This document shows, piece by piece, positions 45,958-58,924 of a DNA stretch of 64,000 nucleotides (within the stretch, counting starts at the first letter, position 1; each line of letters opens with the position of its first letter). The notes beneath the pieces are model-generated. The model saw only the letters and a list, made by a program, of their open reading frames with translations, was not told the origin of the DNA and did not search any database. The translations under genes were made by a program, and so were the position numbers. Source of the DNA: Gnetum montanum (lineage: Eukaryota > Streptophyta > Gnetopsida > Gnetales > Gnetaceae); contig MNCI01025435.1 in NCBI GenBank assembly GCA_015680685.1, forward strand, positions 102,567 through 166,566, given 5' to 3'.

Positions 45958-46049
45958 TATCTATTATTACTAGAAATTGGTTAAGGATTTTCTTAATTTT
46001 AGATTACAGCTAAGAAGAAATAGGTGTAAGCTCTAAATTGAGATATGAA

Positions 46050-47160
46050 AAGAATGAAGTCTACCTTCCAAATGATGCTAGCTCAGTTACATGAAATCAA
46101 CACAAAGGTAGACAAGAATGTTAGTCCTAGCCATATTTAGACATGTGGAAGTGAAGAGCATGTACATTTGGATGAAGAAGTTTCACAACCAGGTGGAGAT
46201 GGAGTGGATGATGAGGAAGGACAATCTAGTTATGAGAGTGTAGGAAACCATCAACTAAGGATTTCAATGGAAGGGAATCCTATTCCTCATATATTAATTC
46301 CAAGGACTCTAGTGGTGTTCAATACTTATTCTTTAGGTAATCTTGACAAGGAAGATAAGGTTAAGTTGCCAAAGCAATGAAAAATGCTACCAGACTCTTG
46401 TACACAGAGTTGAAGATTTTCAATTGTGTAGATAGCAGTAATGCTTTTGCAAATTAACTAAAGATACTTGAGAAGAATTTTCAATTGGAAGAGATACTGA
46501 ATAGCTTGAGGGTACCTATTGCTAAATCCAAATTAGAAGGAATGACTTCTACTTGATAGAAAAAGGAGTCTGAAGATTATGAAAGATGAAATGGTTAATC
46601 GATTAAAGATTGGGATCTAATGAAATACAAGTTGAAGAGAAATTTTGAACAATATTATCAAAGATAAAAAAATATGAATTTAAAATAGCTAAGGCAAGCT
46701 GACAAGGATTTCAAAAAATTCTACATCAAATTTTGTGATCTATTCCATTAAGCTAAGATAAACTAGGAAGAGTATGAACAAGCTTCTATCTTTTTAGGAG
46801 GTCTCAGAATGGAATACCAGAAAGAGTTGTCATTTTATGAGCCACAAACTCTTGATGAGGTTTATGATTTGGCACTCAAGGTAGAGAAGAAATTAGGTGG
46901 ATTTGAAAACAAGAGCAAATAAACATCTAAGGAAAAGAAGTAGGGATCTAGATTTGAGAAGGAAGCTAAGTCAAAATCTAAAGACAAAGAGGGTAGTCAT
47001 GGTAAGAAGATTGAAAGAGATGATGAGAAGGACAAAGCTAAGAAGAACTATGAAAAGGGAGGGAAAGGTCAAGACAAAAACTCATAAAAAATTTAGTGCT
47101 TCAACTATGGAGGATGGGAAGACAAGAAATGAGAATGTCCACATCACAACGTAGCCAAGG
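46050..47160 (+). pseudogene. gag: Element E gag
   Basis: The N-terminal part opens MKRMKSTFQMMLAQLHEI at about 46049 and continues through an acidic stretch. The core appears in other frames near 46690-46920: DFKKFYIKFCDLFH, GGLRMEYQKELSFYEPQTLD and DLALKVEKKLGG, the chromovirus gag pattern with the LREEL..EP..L..A..LA..VE signature. A Lys/Asp/Glu-rich linker leads to the knuckle near 47095, CFNYGGWEDKKxECPHHN, in which the second Cys is Tyr and the His is Asp. Stops and frameshifts are frequent. Confidence 0.75.
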
Positions 47161-47319
47161 ACAACGATGTGCAAATCATGAAGGTGGAAGAGATATCAAA
47201 TCAAGATCTTCAAAAAGGAAATCCTAATGCTCCAAAAATTGGAGATGTTTTTGAATGAAATTAATGTGCATTCATGTGGAATGTAAATAGAGGATATTAT
47301 TATAATAGGAAATTACTAT

Positions 47320-47560
47320 TTTGAATTGGGGCTAGATGTTTGCTTAGTGAGGAATGAATTCATGTTTTGATTGATGGAAGAGCCCAAGATAATGTTATTT
47401 CTTCTAGGATAATTAGTTTGGGTTTGGTAACAAATATTTATCCAAGGCCCTATAAAGTGCATTGTTTGTCTAAAGATTTTTCCCAAGAGATGAGGGAATA
47501 ATGTACTTTGAGATTTAGAATTAGAAATTTTCATGATGTAGTGAAATGTGATGTACTTTC
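47320..47560 (+). pseudogene. Element E protease
   Basis: The sequence VLIDGRAQDNVISSRIISL corresponds to the retropepsin-like loop LIDSGSQDNVIS of chromoviruses, with the catalytic DSG changed to DGR. HCLSKDFSQEM and DVVKCDVLSIDCANVILSKP, the equivalent of the DVxxMDxCHILLGRPW end, follow. There are several stops. Confidence 0.7.
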
Positions 47561-47839
47561 AATAGATTGTGCTAATGTAATTCTTAGTAAACCTTGAAAT
47601 TTTGATAATGGTGCTAAATTTGATGGAGCAAGAAATGTATAAAATGTAGCTAGACTTGATGGAATTCATGAATTGATTCCTCTGATGGATGAACAAGTGA
47701 GGGAGTAAAGATGACTTAATGCTTCCTTAATCCTTCTAGGAGAAAGGAAATATATTAAGGAACATGATGAAGACAATTTTAGTTTTATTGTTATAACAAT
47801 CATTGCTACTAACCATGGTGATGTATAGGTTGAACTTTC

Positions 47840-49240
47840 TATAGTTGTGCTAGGCTTGAAGGAGCAATTTTCCAAGGTATTTAAAGAATAACTGGAAGGA
47901 TTATCACTAATGAAGAATGTACAACACCAAATTGACTTTATTCCTAGTGTTACCATTCCAAAAGAGAGAGCTTACTAGATGACATCAAATTAAAAGGCTA
48001 AATTAAAAAGGAAAGTAGAGAAGCTACGTGCAAATTACTTCATAAGGGAATCCATTTCACCTTATGTAGTTCCAACAGTGCTAGTGCAAAAGAAGGGGAA
48101 TGATGAATTAAGGATGTGCATTGATTCTAGTACAATAAAGAAGATAACAATGAGATGCAAGTTTTCTATTCCAAGGATGGATGATATTGTTGATGTCATT
48201 ACCAATGCTTCAATCATTAGCAAAAATGATTTAAAGGATGGTTATCATCAAATTAGAATAAGGCATGGTGATGAGTGGAAAATAGTTTTCAAGACATTGG
48301 ATGGACTGTTTAAGTGGTTGGTGATGTCATTTGGGCTCACGTATGTACCTTATACATTCATGAGTTTGATGCATGGTGTAATAAAGGATTTGATTGGTAA
48401 GTGATGTATTTTATTTTTTGATGATATTTTGGTGTATAACTATAATAAGTTAGAACACTTGGATTACTTGAGGATGGTGTGCCTTAAGTTGGAGGAGGCA
48501 TAGCTAGTAATCAATGTGAAGAAAAAGTTATTTCTTCAAGAGAAAATCACATATTTTGGGCATGTGGTTTCTTAAAATCAAAATTGGATGCAAGCTACTA
48601 AGATGAAGGCTATTACAGATTAGCCAACTCCTAAGAATGTTTGGGATGTAAGATCATTCATTAGTTTAGCAAGTTTTTATAGATGATTCGTCAAAAACTT
48701 TAGTGGTATTTCATAGCCTATGTTTGCTTTCTTGAAGAAAAATAAATATTTTAGGGGGGATAATGAAACCTAATGGAGCTTTGACTTGTTAAAAGCAAAG
48801 ATTACTAGTGAATTAGTACTTACAATTATAGATTTTCAAAAGCTTTTTTAGATGGAGGTGAATGCAAGTGGACTTATAATTGGTGAGGAACTTTCACAAG
48901 AATATAGGTACTTTATTTTCTAAAAAGTTGAAAAAATCAAGGCAAAAATATAGTGTACATGAGAAGAATTTGTATGTTATTCTTCAAGTAATCAAGTATT
49001 AAAGGCATTACTTATTGTCCTAGGAGTTCACCTTGATGAAGGACCACAAAGCACTCCAATTTCTAAACTCACAAAGGAAGTTGAGTGCAAAGTGCATGAA
49101 GTGGGCTGCATAGTTACAGGAGTTCAATTTTGTGTTGAATAATAAAATTAGAAAAGCCAATGTGGTGGCTAATGTGTTATCTAGGATGCATGTGGTAAAT
49201 TTCAACGTACCTCATGTTGAAGATATGGATGAATTTGATT
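47840..49240 (+). pseudogene. Element E reverse transcriptase-RNase H
   Basis: RT: ESISPYVVPTVLVQKKGNDE, LRMCIDSSTIKKITMRCKF, IPRMDDIVDVI, KNDLKDGYHQIRI and the catalytic FFDDILVY, which is intact at 48413-48436 after a stop. YFGHVVS follows near 48552. A 108-residue open stretch covers 48078-48404. RNase H: MEVNASGLIIGEEL (first Asp of DAS lost) and the frames after it to VEDMDEFD near 49235. The layout is the usual one for a gypsy pol. Stops interrupt each block. Confidence 0.85.
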
Positions 49241-49339
49241 CTTTGTATAAGCATGATGATGATTTTGGGTAGGTTCGGAGGAGCCTTAAAGAGCCATGAT
49301 AAGTAGGATATACTAGTGGAGGGACTATCATATTCAAGA

Positions 49340-50640
49340 TGAACTATTATTTAAGAATTAACAGATATGCATTCTTGCTTATGATTTTAGGAAAAAATAT
49401 TTTGTGTGAAAAGCATTGTAGTGGCATGGAAGGTCCCACAAGTATGGATAAAACATTGGAATTTGTAGGTTGGAAATATTTTTGGCCTAGTGTGGAAAAA
49501 AAGGTTTCAAAATTTGTGATGAAGTGGTTGACATGTCTTAAATTCAAAGGAGGTAAAGGCGTGGATGGATACTATATGGCCTTGCCAATTCCCAAAGTTT
49601 CTTGGGAAAGTGTATCTATGGATTTTTTATGTAGTGTTCCAAAGACAAAGAGTAGGAATAATGAAATTTTTGTTATTGTGGATAGGTTCTTCAAGATGGT
49701 ACATTCTTTCCATGCAAGAAGATGGATCATGCTTCTCATGTTGCAAATTTATTTTTCTAGCATGTTGTGAAGTTGCACGGTATTTCCTTGAATATTGTTA
49801 GTGATAGAGACTCCAAGTTCACAAGTAGTTTTTGGAGGTTCCTTTGAAAAATTTGAGGAACAAAGTATAATTTTCCTAATGCATATCATTCAAAATATGA
49901 TGGCCAAATGGAGATGATGAATAAATCCTTGCTAAACATATTAAGATGTTTATGTGATGGATAGCTAAAAAAGTGGGAGAACTTGTTGTGTCATGTTAAG
50001 TTTTTGTACAAGAATGCTTTTCATGTTGCTATTGACAAAAGCCTATTTGAGATGAATTATGGGTTTTATCCAAAGATGGTGGACACTTTGAAGAGCTTTG
50101 ATGGTAAAGCTCAACTTAGTGCTAATTTTGTGTAAGAGATGAGGGATCTTGAGAAGAAGGCTAAAGAGAGAGTCCTTAAGAGAAATGAGTGTAAATAGAA
50201 GCCTAATTTTACTATTGGTGACTTGGTTTGCATGCACTTGAAGAAGAAGCAATTGAGAAGTGTTAAATTCTTCAAATTGAAAGTTAAGATGATGGGGCCT
50301 TTCAAAATCAAGGCCACAATTAATGATAATGCTTATGAGATTGATTTAGCAAATGATGTTGATATGTATTTTGTTTTTATTATTTTAGATATTATGAATG
50401 ATCATGGACTAGCTAATGAGAACACCATATAGGGTAGCATCGATGAGTTAAAATGAGCTATTGATCAGTCCAAGCCTTCAATGGAGAGAAAGACAATTGT
50501 ACTTAAGTAGAGAAAAACTTCTAGCACTCAAAGAGTCAAGAGGCATAAGTACTTAATCCATTGGGAGGATAAATCCATAGATAATGGCATATGAGTCAAT
50601 GAAACAAAACTACATAATTGAGGGATCACTTCAACCCCTA
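49340..50640 (+). pseudogene. Element E integrase with chromodomain-like tail
   Basis: N-terminal part: GPTSMDKTLEFVGWKYFWPS, VEKKVSKFVMKWLTCLKFKG (one Cys of the zinc set changed to Leu). Core: WESVSMDFLCSVPKTKS, NEIFVIVDRFFKMVHSF (first Asp), VSDRDSKFTSSFW (second Asp) and YDGQMEMMNKSLLN (catalytic Glu kept). The C-terminal module has MMGPFKIKATINDNAYEIDL, the GPF motif region. The tail near 50520-50620 reads HKYLIHWEDKSIDNGIxVNE, comparable to chromodomain YLVKWKGxxxxxxxW. Chromodomains bind modified histones and steer integration in chromoviruses. Stops and frameshifts show inactivity. Confidence 0.8.
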
Positions 50641-50672
50641 CTTCCTTGTTTACTTGAGTTCATATTTTAAAT

Positions 50673-50684
50673 GGTGGAAGAGAT
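50673..50684 (+). other. Polypurine tract of E
   Basis: GGTGGAAGAGAT directly before the right LTR start. Confidence 0.65.
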
Positions 50685-51686
50685 TGTTTAGGGAAACCTC
50701 TTCTAATCCTCTTGCTCTTTCCTACATGTGTGTTTTGTAGGTTTTAGACACTAGAGATGTCTTGGGTAACTAGAATATGTCTTGGCTAAGGCCTAGGATT
50801 AAAAAGAGACATCTAGAGATTAAAGGAGACATCTTACTATTTGGACTAATGTCTCAAGAAAGATGTCTTCACTAAGAAGAAATCTAGGATAGATGTCTTT
50901 CTAGATCATGAGACATCCAAATGAGATGTCCTCCAATGCAAATGGAATGTCTTAGGCAAGACATATTGCTAGAAGTGGAGACATCTTGGCCTTTGAAAGA
51001 GACATCTCATAAAAATAGTAGATGTCTTTCTTGAGAACTAAGTTGATATAAAGACATATTCCTAAGGTCAAAGATGATCCATATGGATGGGGAAACTTTT
51101 AGAAATACCTATACCAATTCGAGAAATAGCCGAAACATGATGGAAAATGATGGAAACAACTAGGGAGAAGGTGAGAAGACTTGGAAAAAACTTAAAGAGC
51201 CTCAAGTTGAGTTGAGGAAAGGTTTCGAGGTGTCTTGTATTTTGGTTTGTGATAAATATTATTGTACTTTTATCATTATTAGACAAGGAGTAAGAAAGGG
51301 AGATCTTGTGAGTGAAGATGTAAGTAAGAGAGGATGGGTGAGCACATTAAGTAAGTGAAATTGGTGATTTTAGCTCCAAGACCAACTTGTGGTGAGTTGT
51401 TCTCTATGTTTCATTCTCTTATGTCTTACTTGTGAGTTGAGATCTTAGTTCTAGATTATGGGAGAGATTCTCTAATTGGTTGTGTCTTGCATTAAGAACA
51501 ACCATTTTGTGGTTGTAGAGCCTCATGTTTTGCAATATCTTTTGAGTATAGTAGGTTTGGAATGTTTGAAAACTAGTTGTCATATTTTGATAAATTAATT
51601 GAAGATAGTTAGTTTTCTTATTTTCTACAAAAAAAGTTTTATCTTTGCATAATATTTGGATTTATTTGTGGAGTAAAGCTACTTCA
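50685..51686 (+). repeat. 3' LTR of element E
   Basis: About 1002 bp, TGTTTAGGGAAACC to AGCTACTTCA. It lacks part of the AGATGTCTT array and a piece near the 3' end compared with the left copy. Confidence 0.75.
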
Positions 51687-51691
51687 AGATG

Positions 51692-53560
51692 GATGTTACA
51701 ATATATAGTTAGGTAGAGAAGCTAATGTCACTAATAAAGGTAATACTACATGGAGAATAGTTTCTTCTTGGGGCTATTAACATGAAAGGAATTAAGTCAA
51801 ATTCATTAATGAGAAATTATGGAATAGATAGGTAAATCTAATATAGCTAAATGTTGATTTTTATGTAAAAATATTTTTTTAGTAGAGGAGACTAATAAGA
51901 ACATCCTCTTTGATTCTTTATATGAGAAATCATATGAACAAACTATATGATTTCTATAATGAGCTCCTTCTAACACATTAGATGAGAAGTCTTTCTATGC
52001 ATCTTATAGTATTTTTGAACAATACATCCATAATACTCCATTTAAGAAATAAAAGAAGGTTGAGTCTCATAGCAAGAGAGTTGTACACATAGCGAAAAAA
52101 GGAATTAAGATTATAAGAACAAAAAGAAGAATTTTTCATTCTAATATTTGAATAAATTATTAGATTAAAATAGACAAATGCAATTAAGCTCCTAATAAGT
52201 TTAGAATAAGAGCAATGAAATTAATGTTGATGATCTTCTTACCTTAATGACAAAGAATCTATTCACAGTCATTTATGACTTTATATAAATGATTATAGAG
52301 TTTTAAGTAAATAGGGCATTCATGCCCATAAGTGAGTTTGAAATGAATAATAAGGATGTTCAATTATGGATTCTTTATGGGTAACATTCAATTCAAGCTA
52401 CAAAAATATTTTAAAATAGAAATGACATTGAGTACTTGGTAAAACAATCTTTACAGAATTCACTAGATAAAGCTAATTAAAGTAGAGACTCTAGTTAAAG
52501 TTATTACAAAAATATGTTATTCTCAAAATTTGGTATAAAGAATGAAGTACTATCCATCTTACATTGAGATGTTGATACATGCCAAAAGCTACTTTACTTA
52601 GCATAACATTAGAGAATTATCAATTGGAGGAATATCCAATGAGCTAAAGCCCATCTATGATAGCCTAAAATTTATTTTCAGGTATTTACTAGTGGCTTTT
52701 CTTAAAAAATTCCACTTTCTTTGCTTAAAATGAAATAATGACATATCATTTATCTTTTTTTAATATGGCAACATTTAAGGCTCTTCAGAAACAAAAATTT
52801 TTCCTTCATGTGTATGACACATTATTCAAAAAATGGAATGTCATATTTTTCATATCCTAGAATGGGACTCTTCAGTTGTACCCTATGATATCATTTGATG
52901 AGAACTTTCAAGAGATTAATTTGAAATATTAGAGAGTAAATTTTTTCCATCCATTGTAAGGTTTTAAGACAACATAAAATAGATATTTGCATAGATACAA
53001 TTCTTAGTGGATTGTTGTATTTCAAGAATATGGATGAAAAGAATAGGCCAAGAAAATCTATTATCAATCAAATGATAAATTTGGAGTAGAAATGTAATAA
53101 GATGAAGCATGCACATTCATTAAAGTTAGCTCATGTTCAATTCTTTATTAGTAGAAATTCTTCAATCGAGAATTCCATAGACCTCAATGTCAATAATTTT
53201 TACAATAGGTATAAGTTTATAATATTTTATCTTTTACATTAAGCATTTTATATATTATATAATTAATAAATATACTCATTTAAAAATATTTCTCTCGTTG
53301 TAGATATTCAATTAATAATTATATGTTTATAAGCTTATTTGGAAATGTCAAGTTCACTAAATAACAACTCTTCACCCATTTGTTTAATTAGTGTTTCAAC
53401 AACACGTAAATTTTGTTAATGATCAAAATATCATGGCTATACCAATTTAGAAAATTAATTTTTTTTTGTTTATGCAAAATATAGAATTCATGCATCTTAA
53501 ACTATAGAAATACAAGAGAGAATTCTCCATAATAGAGAAATCATTTATTTATTATATTAT
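51692..53560. other. No gene recognised
   Basis: AT-rich, with stops in all frames. Short protein-like stretches near 52540-52900 could be gag remains, but no motif supports this. Confidence 0.35.
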
Positions 53561-54398
53561 TAATTTGAAAAACCTAACCATAAAGGACTCATTTACGTTT
53601 TTTAAAATTTTATTTAATTTTTTTCAGAGAAACAACATTATGTTCTTTGGAATTCTTATTAATCTAGATGTCTATAACTATCATTTGTTTAAAGTTTTTA
53701 TTAAAGACTTTAAGGACTATATTTATAATAACATTTTCTTTGAAAATAAAAAAAGCTACAATTACGAGAGAAAAAATATATATGTTTTGAATTATTATTT
53801 CTTTACAACAATAGAAATAGTTGATGTACTAGAGCTTTTTGAGGATGGTTGAAACACCCCAAAGAACATTTACATTTTTGCAAAAGAAGCCTTAAAGCTA
53901 AGAATTTGCATTTTAATTTAATGGAAATTTTAAAGGGAAAAACAATTGCCTATTCTTCCATTAAAAATTCTACCTCAAAGCCTCATTCTTACAAAACTTT
54001 GATTATTTCTTCAATGTGTGAGATGGAATTTACAACCCACAATGCTGGAATTTTATCTATGCCAATGTGAGGAGCCTAGAATGTAAATATGTTGCCAAAA
54101 ATTACCTATAATATCTATGCTGGAGTGTGTTATCATCATAATTTTGAGCTCTTTGTTGTTCTCCTGGTCTTATAAACTCGCAGTTCCTAAGGATTCCCAG
54201 CATTTGATAGCTCTTGGGCATGTACTCCCTTCTCTGGCATGTACTCCCACACCCTGAGAATGATTTTGTTTCAAGATGTTTTCTTTCAACACTCGCATTT
54301 GTCTTTGTTCTTCTCCCTATTTATCCATCAATATGTTCAGATGTTGATCATGTACTTATTCTCATTTAATTAATAAAATTTCTCTTTTTGGGGTCCGA
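53561..54398. other. Unrecognised sequence with two short open frames
   Basis: Open frames at 53565-53852 (95 codons, Phe/Asn/Lys-rich as expected from AT-rich DNA) and 53849-54070 overlap by a few bases but match no family I know. Near 54215-54250 is a direct repeat GGCATGTACTCCC. The end (TAATTAATAAAATTTCTC) has an AATAAA-type signal, so a transcript 3' end is possible. Confidence 0.25.
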
Positions 54399-54412
54399 CC
54401 CCCCCCCCCCCC
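54399..54412. repeat. (C)14 homopolymer
   Basis: A run of 14 C directly after GGGGTCCGA in very AT-rich DNA, at the left edge of D2 homology. Length may be affected by sequencing. Confidence 0.9.
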
Positions 54413-55010
54413 AAAATTACCTAGGAAAACCCAAATACATTGGCAAAAATTGGTAGCAAAAGTCCAAAAATGTTAGTGGAATCTACCTTGAAATTTGGGT
54501 CATAAAAATAGCTCAAATTTGGCAAGAAAAGTCAATTATATTAGTGGTTCATGGGCTACACGGTTTGGGTGGTGAAAGTGCCAAATACATTGGTATTTTA
54601 GCCCAAAATGATCAATTACATTGGTGCCTCATACATGGCATATTTTGGGCATCAAAAGCTTCCAAAAAGTGGTAGAGCTTGTTGAAATTTGGCAGTAATC
54701 ATGTTAGAATCAACTAGTAAGAATTAGGGTGTACATAGCCTATTTAAATCAGAGTTTACATGTTTTGACGGATTGTTTTGCATCTTTTGGCATTTAGCTG
54801 TACTTGAGACCTTCAAAGCAGTGCATATCTCGAAGAGTCCACAACCATTCCTCCCTTGGCGCAAATTAAAGTAGTAGAGGAAACTAGTGGAGAGCAAAGT
54901 GCAAGGGGTAGATCATACAGGATATTCAAGGATAGATCCAACTGCTGAACACATCCTATTAGCTGTATCGAATTCCAAGCATTTTCTTTAAGCTCCTAGG
55001 TAATAGAATC
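54413..55010 (+). repeat. Candidate 5' LTR remains of D2
   Basis: It contains loosely repeated units with AAATACATTGG and GGGCAT/GGGCTAC that align in inverted orientation with 8200-8345 in D1, and further on CTGAACACATCCTATTAG with GCAGAACACACCCTACC of D1 (about 7935, minus strand). A promoter-like CCTATTTAAATCAG is at 54738. Its left end is cut at the C run. Confidence 0.35.
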
Positions 55011-55774
55011 CCAAAAACTTATATCCTCTAAACTTTGGTTCTACAAAATTTTCCTAACATTTTAATACAAGTTTGCAATTTCTTGTGTTTGCTACATTTG
55101 TTTTACATTCCTTTACTCTTAGATCTGGTGCTATAATTACCGTTATAGTATGTTTTCAATTTTTAATTTACATTTGGGTAACAAACTCTCAAGTCCTCAA
55201 TCAATTGACAAGATCATTTTGGGTGCTTTGGATTCTTTTTTGAGGCTTGTTGGATTTAGGGTTAAAATGTTTCGTATGGGAATTTTTGGCCCTCCAGCAC
55301 TAACTTTTTTCATTACTATAGTTTCTAGTGCTAGTGCTAGAAGGAGGACCTCCACCTAAGTTCTTTATCAAGACCTATTTGCAGATTTTTCCTATTTTTA
55401 TCATTGTCTTGCCAACTTATTTAACACATTGGAAATTATCTTGGGTTTTTCCAAAATCCAATGTGCAAAACCAAAGCCATTTTACCAAGCAAAAATCTTA
55501 TACACTATTTTTTTATAGTGTAGTGTGCAATGCTATTCCAACATCCTAAGCTTGAAAATTAATTTTCATTATTGCAATTACAATGTTGCTTCTATCTCTT
55601 ACGTTGGTAATTTTTGCTAGAACAATGTGAATTATTTTCTTAGTTTTCTGTAGTTGCACCTCAAATTTTCTTCCTACTTTAGCATATATGTAAGAATCCA
55701 TTTCCCCCTTCCCAACCTTGCTACATACATTAAATAACTTTTAAAAATTTTTAGTTTTTAATTAGAGTTCCAGT

Positions 55775-56010
55775 AATTACATTGATGTAATTATGTTGGT
55801 GTAATTACATTGTGGTAATCACGTTGGTGTAGTTACATTGCAATAATTACATTGGAGTTTCATAACTTGAAACTCTAATTACATTAACCTAATTATGTTG
55901 GCCTAATTATGTTAGAGTTTCACAACCTGAAACTCTAATTATGTTGATCTAATTACATTTAAGTTTTACAAGTTAAAGTTCTAATTACATTGGGGTGTGT
56001 AAGTTAGAAG
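55775..56010. repeat. Tandem repeat with embedded palindromes, D2 5' region
   Basis: Units built of TAATTACATTGGTG-type blocks and the palindrome GAGTTTCATAACTTGAAACTC, which occurs at 55855-55875 and again, as GAGTTTCACAACCTGAAACTC, at 55915-55935 (60-bp spacing), with a third decayed copy near 55960. Each can fold as a hairpin. Confidence 0.75.
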
Positions 56011-56162
56011 ATTTACACATTAGCCTTACACCTTTTATGCCTCTTCACCATTCTATAGTTTTACCACACAACATCACACACATGGCCTTATACTAGGAGG
56101 CTGTTCACATCTATGATCCTAAAGATCTATCTATTATAGAGCAGAGACAGTTCCTTAGGTAG

Positions 56163-58203
56163 ATGGAACTAGAACCATCTTACAAAAACATCAATGAAGT
56201 ACATTATAACTTTATTTGTGCTAAGATTCAACCTGGCTTGCTTATTCCTTGTAGAAAGTCAAAATTAAAAATTTACTTTAAAATAATCCATAAAAATGGG
56301 AAGGAGTATATTCCCTCTCCTTATAACCAAATCAAACTAACTGATTTCCATATGCGTATGCTAGCACAACTAGTAGAACTAGAGGAGGCAAGTGAGGAGA
56401 TTAGCTCAAATGAAAACCAACAAGAATAGGACATGTTTGAGGTAAAGTATAAACTAGATACTTTTGTAGGGTATCTCTTACAATGGTCAACTCTGGAGGC
56501 AACCATCCCTAACTCCACACCTTCAGTACTCTCTATGAAACAGACTACCCAATCTACCCTCTTATATCCTACCATGTTCAAACCAATCTTAGCTAGCGTC
56601 TCACTCCAACTTCCTATTTTTGTCAATGCCTTTTACAACCCATGATCATTTTGTGTGACCATTGCTAGTGGTATCTAGCATACCACCTCCTTTCATCATA
56701 CTAGTGGGGTCCTCTTTGAGATCCTAGGCTTTAAAAGCTTCTCACACCTCCTTTGCTCCCTTTATGTCTTATGTGCTAACTCAAACCTCCTTCTTTTTAT
56801 TCAACCCACCTATGATAGTGTTCACACAATCACTTCAACCCATTTCAATGTCAATCACATAGCCTTAATCTATTCAACCTCCTTAACCATTAGTACAAAC
56901 ATTGCAACCTATAGGGATGCTCCAAGGCTTGGATCAAACTATTCAAAGGATCTAAGACCTTACTGAAGAGCTGCGAAAGCTTAAATCTAGCACCACTCAG
57001 ATGGCAAAAATTATGGATTTCTCCAAAGATGATCCTATCAAACATATCATTCTCCAAATAACATTACCTGCAAGCATGCCTATGAAAAGCTTCATCAAGT
57101 ACAATGGTGAAGGGGATCCTAATGCACACTTGGTTACCTTCCAATCTGAGTGCTTCCTATTGCAAGCTTGGCCTCACACAATACTGCGAATTTTTCCTAT
57201 GTCCCTCAAGGGAAAGGCCTTAGATTGGTACTGAACCTTACCTAGAGGTTCCATCTCTTGTCTTGAAGACTTAATCAACCAATTTGTCAGTCACTTCAAA
57301 TACAACTTGAAGCTAGATACAACATTGGACCAACTTATGATGGTGAGGCAAGGGCTAGTTGAAGTAGTCCAAAGGTTTATTTAGAGATGGAATTAAACAC
57401 TTAATGAGATTCTAGAATCCATCTCTAAAACCCACCTCTTGGTCATCTTTAAGAAAGAAATAAATAACTTTATCAAGTTAAATCTCTACTACTTAGAGCC
57501 TTGATCATTGAGCCAAGCCTTTTTGCAAACTAAGAACATCGAGGAAGTGGCTAAGGCTAGTAACAATTTGGCCTATATGGCTTATAAAAACCAACATGTG
57601 AGGAGGGATATGGAGAGAACTAAGAAAGAATAAACAACCATGGCTAAAATAATAAAAGAGTTAAGATAAATAGAAAGGTGGGGATTACCACCATGCAACA
57701 CATCTTCTAACTTGTCTTAATTGTTTGCCTCCTATGCTCTAAATCAACCAAGAGAAAATTTTGAGTGAAAAGATTAATCAAAGTACAATAGGTTTCCTAT
57801 GAATCCCTTTGAGTTTTTATAATAGTTGCTTAAAGATAATCATATGCAACATAAGCAACTATTTGAGGAAGCTCGTAAGAGGTACGATTGTCTTTGCAAA
57901 ATAGCTAGGGTTCTAATGATAGTAAGTAAAGATGATCCAAAACTATCAAAGTACTTTAGACTTGATAAGTTTTATCATTATCATCAAATGGCTAGTCATG
58001 ATACCAATTTTTGCCTAGCCTTAAAAGATGACCTACAAAAGATGATTAACCATGGAAAGCTAGTGTTGAATGAGCCCAACTTTCCAAATACCAACAATGA
58101 CTCTTATATGGTAGCCTCATTTATAATAACCAAATGGTTTTATCCTCCTAGACAATTGTTTATCATTAGAGTATCATCAACTAGCATCAACCTCAAAACA
58201 TAA
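56163..58203 (+). pseudogene. gag: Element D2 gag
   Basis: An 88-codon N-terminal open stretch (56163-56429) is not recognised by itself. From 57001 the Retrotrans_gag-type core begins: MAKIMDFSKDDPIKHIIL, IKYNGEGDPNAHLVTFQSEC and MSLKGKALDWY, interrupted by a stop, then LINQFVSHFKYN and LVEVVQRFI. A Cys/His remnant lies near 57970-58060: YHYHQMASHDTNFCLALKDD, then LQKMINHGKL. This is the Tat/Ogre gag ending of the form CxYH...GHxTxxC..LK..IE.LI..G.L, with the first Cys replaced by Tyr. Stops are frequent, though 57826-58203 is open for 125 codons. Confidence 0.75.
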
Positions 58204-58924
58204 AGCCTAAAATCCCCTTCATCATCAAGGGTACCACCACCTCCAGCCCCTAAGAAGTCTTTTTTCATACATGTCCCACCTTTAATGACATCAACATCAT
58301 AACATGAACAAAATGCTACCTATCCTTCTAAGGCTATGAATCATTTTTTATCCAAGTCCCCCTACCTTCAACAGGCAAGCCTATGACTAACTATGACCAA
58401 ATATTAACTATAGTGGTAAGTAGCTCAACAATTAGCAAGAAATCATCAGTGCAAAAGTGACAAAAAAATTTTTTTGTGAAGTCAAAAACTAAGCCCACTA
58501 ATGCCAATAACAAAAGGCTTGAAAGAAAGCTAATCCACTAATACCTTCACCAAGATTAGCTACATCCATGGACAAGGAGCCTAAGGCACATACTTTGTGA
58601 TATGAGCCAAAAATCCTATGAAGGATGGACAAAATAAAGACAACCAAGGCTGAAAGATTGCATGCCAAGGAAAAGAAATTCCTTGCAGCAATGGAATAAG
58701 CCAAACAGTCCCTAAAGAAAAAGAACACATCATTAAACTTATATGACCTAGTCATGACTTCTTCAACTCAAGTATTGACTTCTATCCTTATGAATGGAGA
58801 CATGTCTATCAACAAAGAGTCCATCCACTCTATCATTGAGCATGCTTCACTCAAGGAAAACATGCATCAAACCATGCTCAAATTTTGTGATATTGAGGTA
58901 AAGATTAACTTTTGAAACAAAGAG

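Larger units (their letters stand above)
44864..51686 (+). mobile_element. Element E: chromovirus-like gypsy element
   Basis: 6.8-kb + strand element with LTRs of about 1 kb, a primer site matching initiator tRNA-Met, a gag-pol of the order gag, protease, RT, RNase H, integrase, and a chromodomain-like tail. The flanking 5-mers AAATG (44859-44863) and AGATG (51687-51691) are a probable target duplication with one change. The full gene set is present but each part carries stops. It is unrelated in LTR and primer type to A, B, C and F. Confidence 0.8.

Noticed and set aside
52540-52940. Possible copia gag remnant
   Set aside because: Only vague protein-like stretches; no knuckle, protease or LTR nearby.
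53565-53852. 95-codon Phe/Asn/Lys-rich open frame
   Set aside because: The composition follows the AT-rich DNA, and no motif or homologue is known to me.
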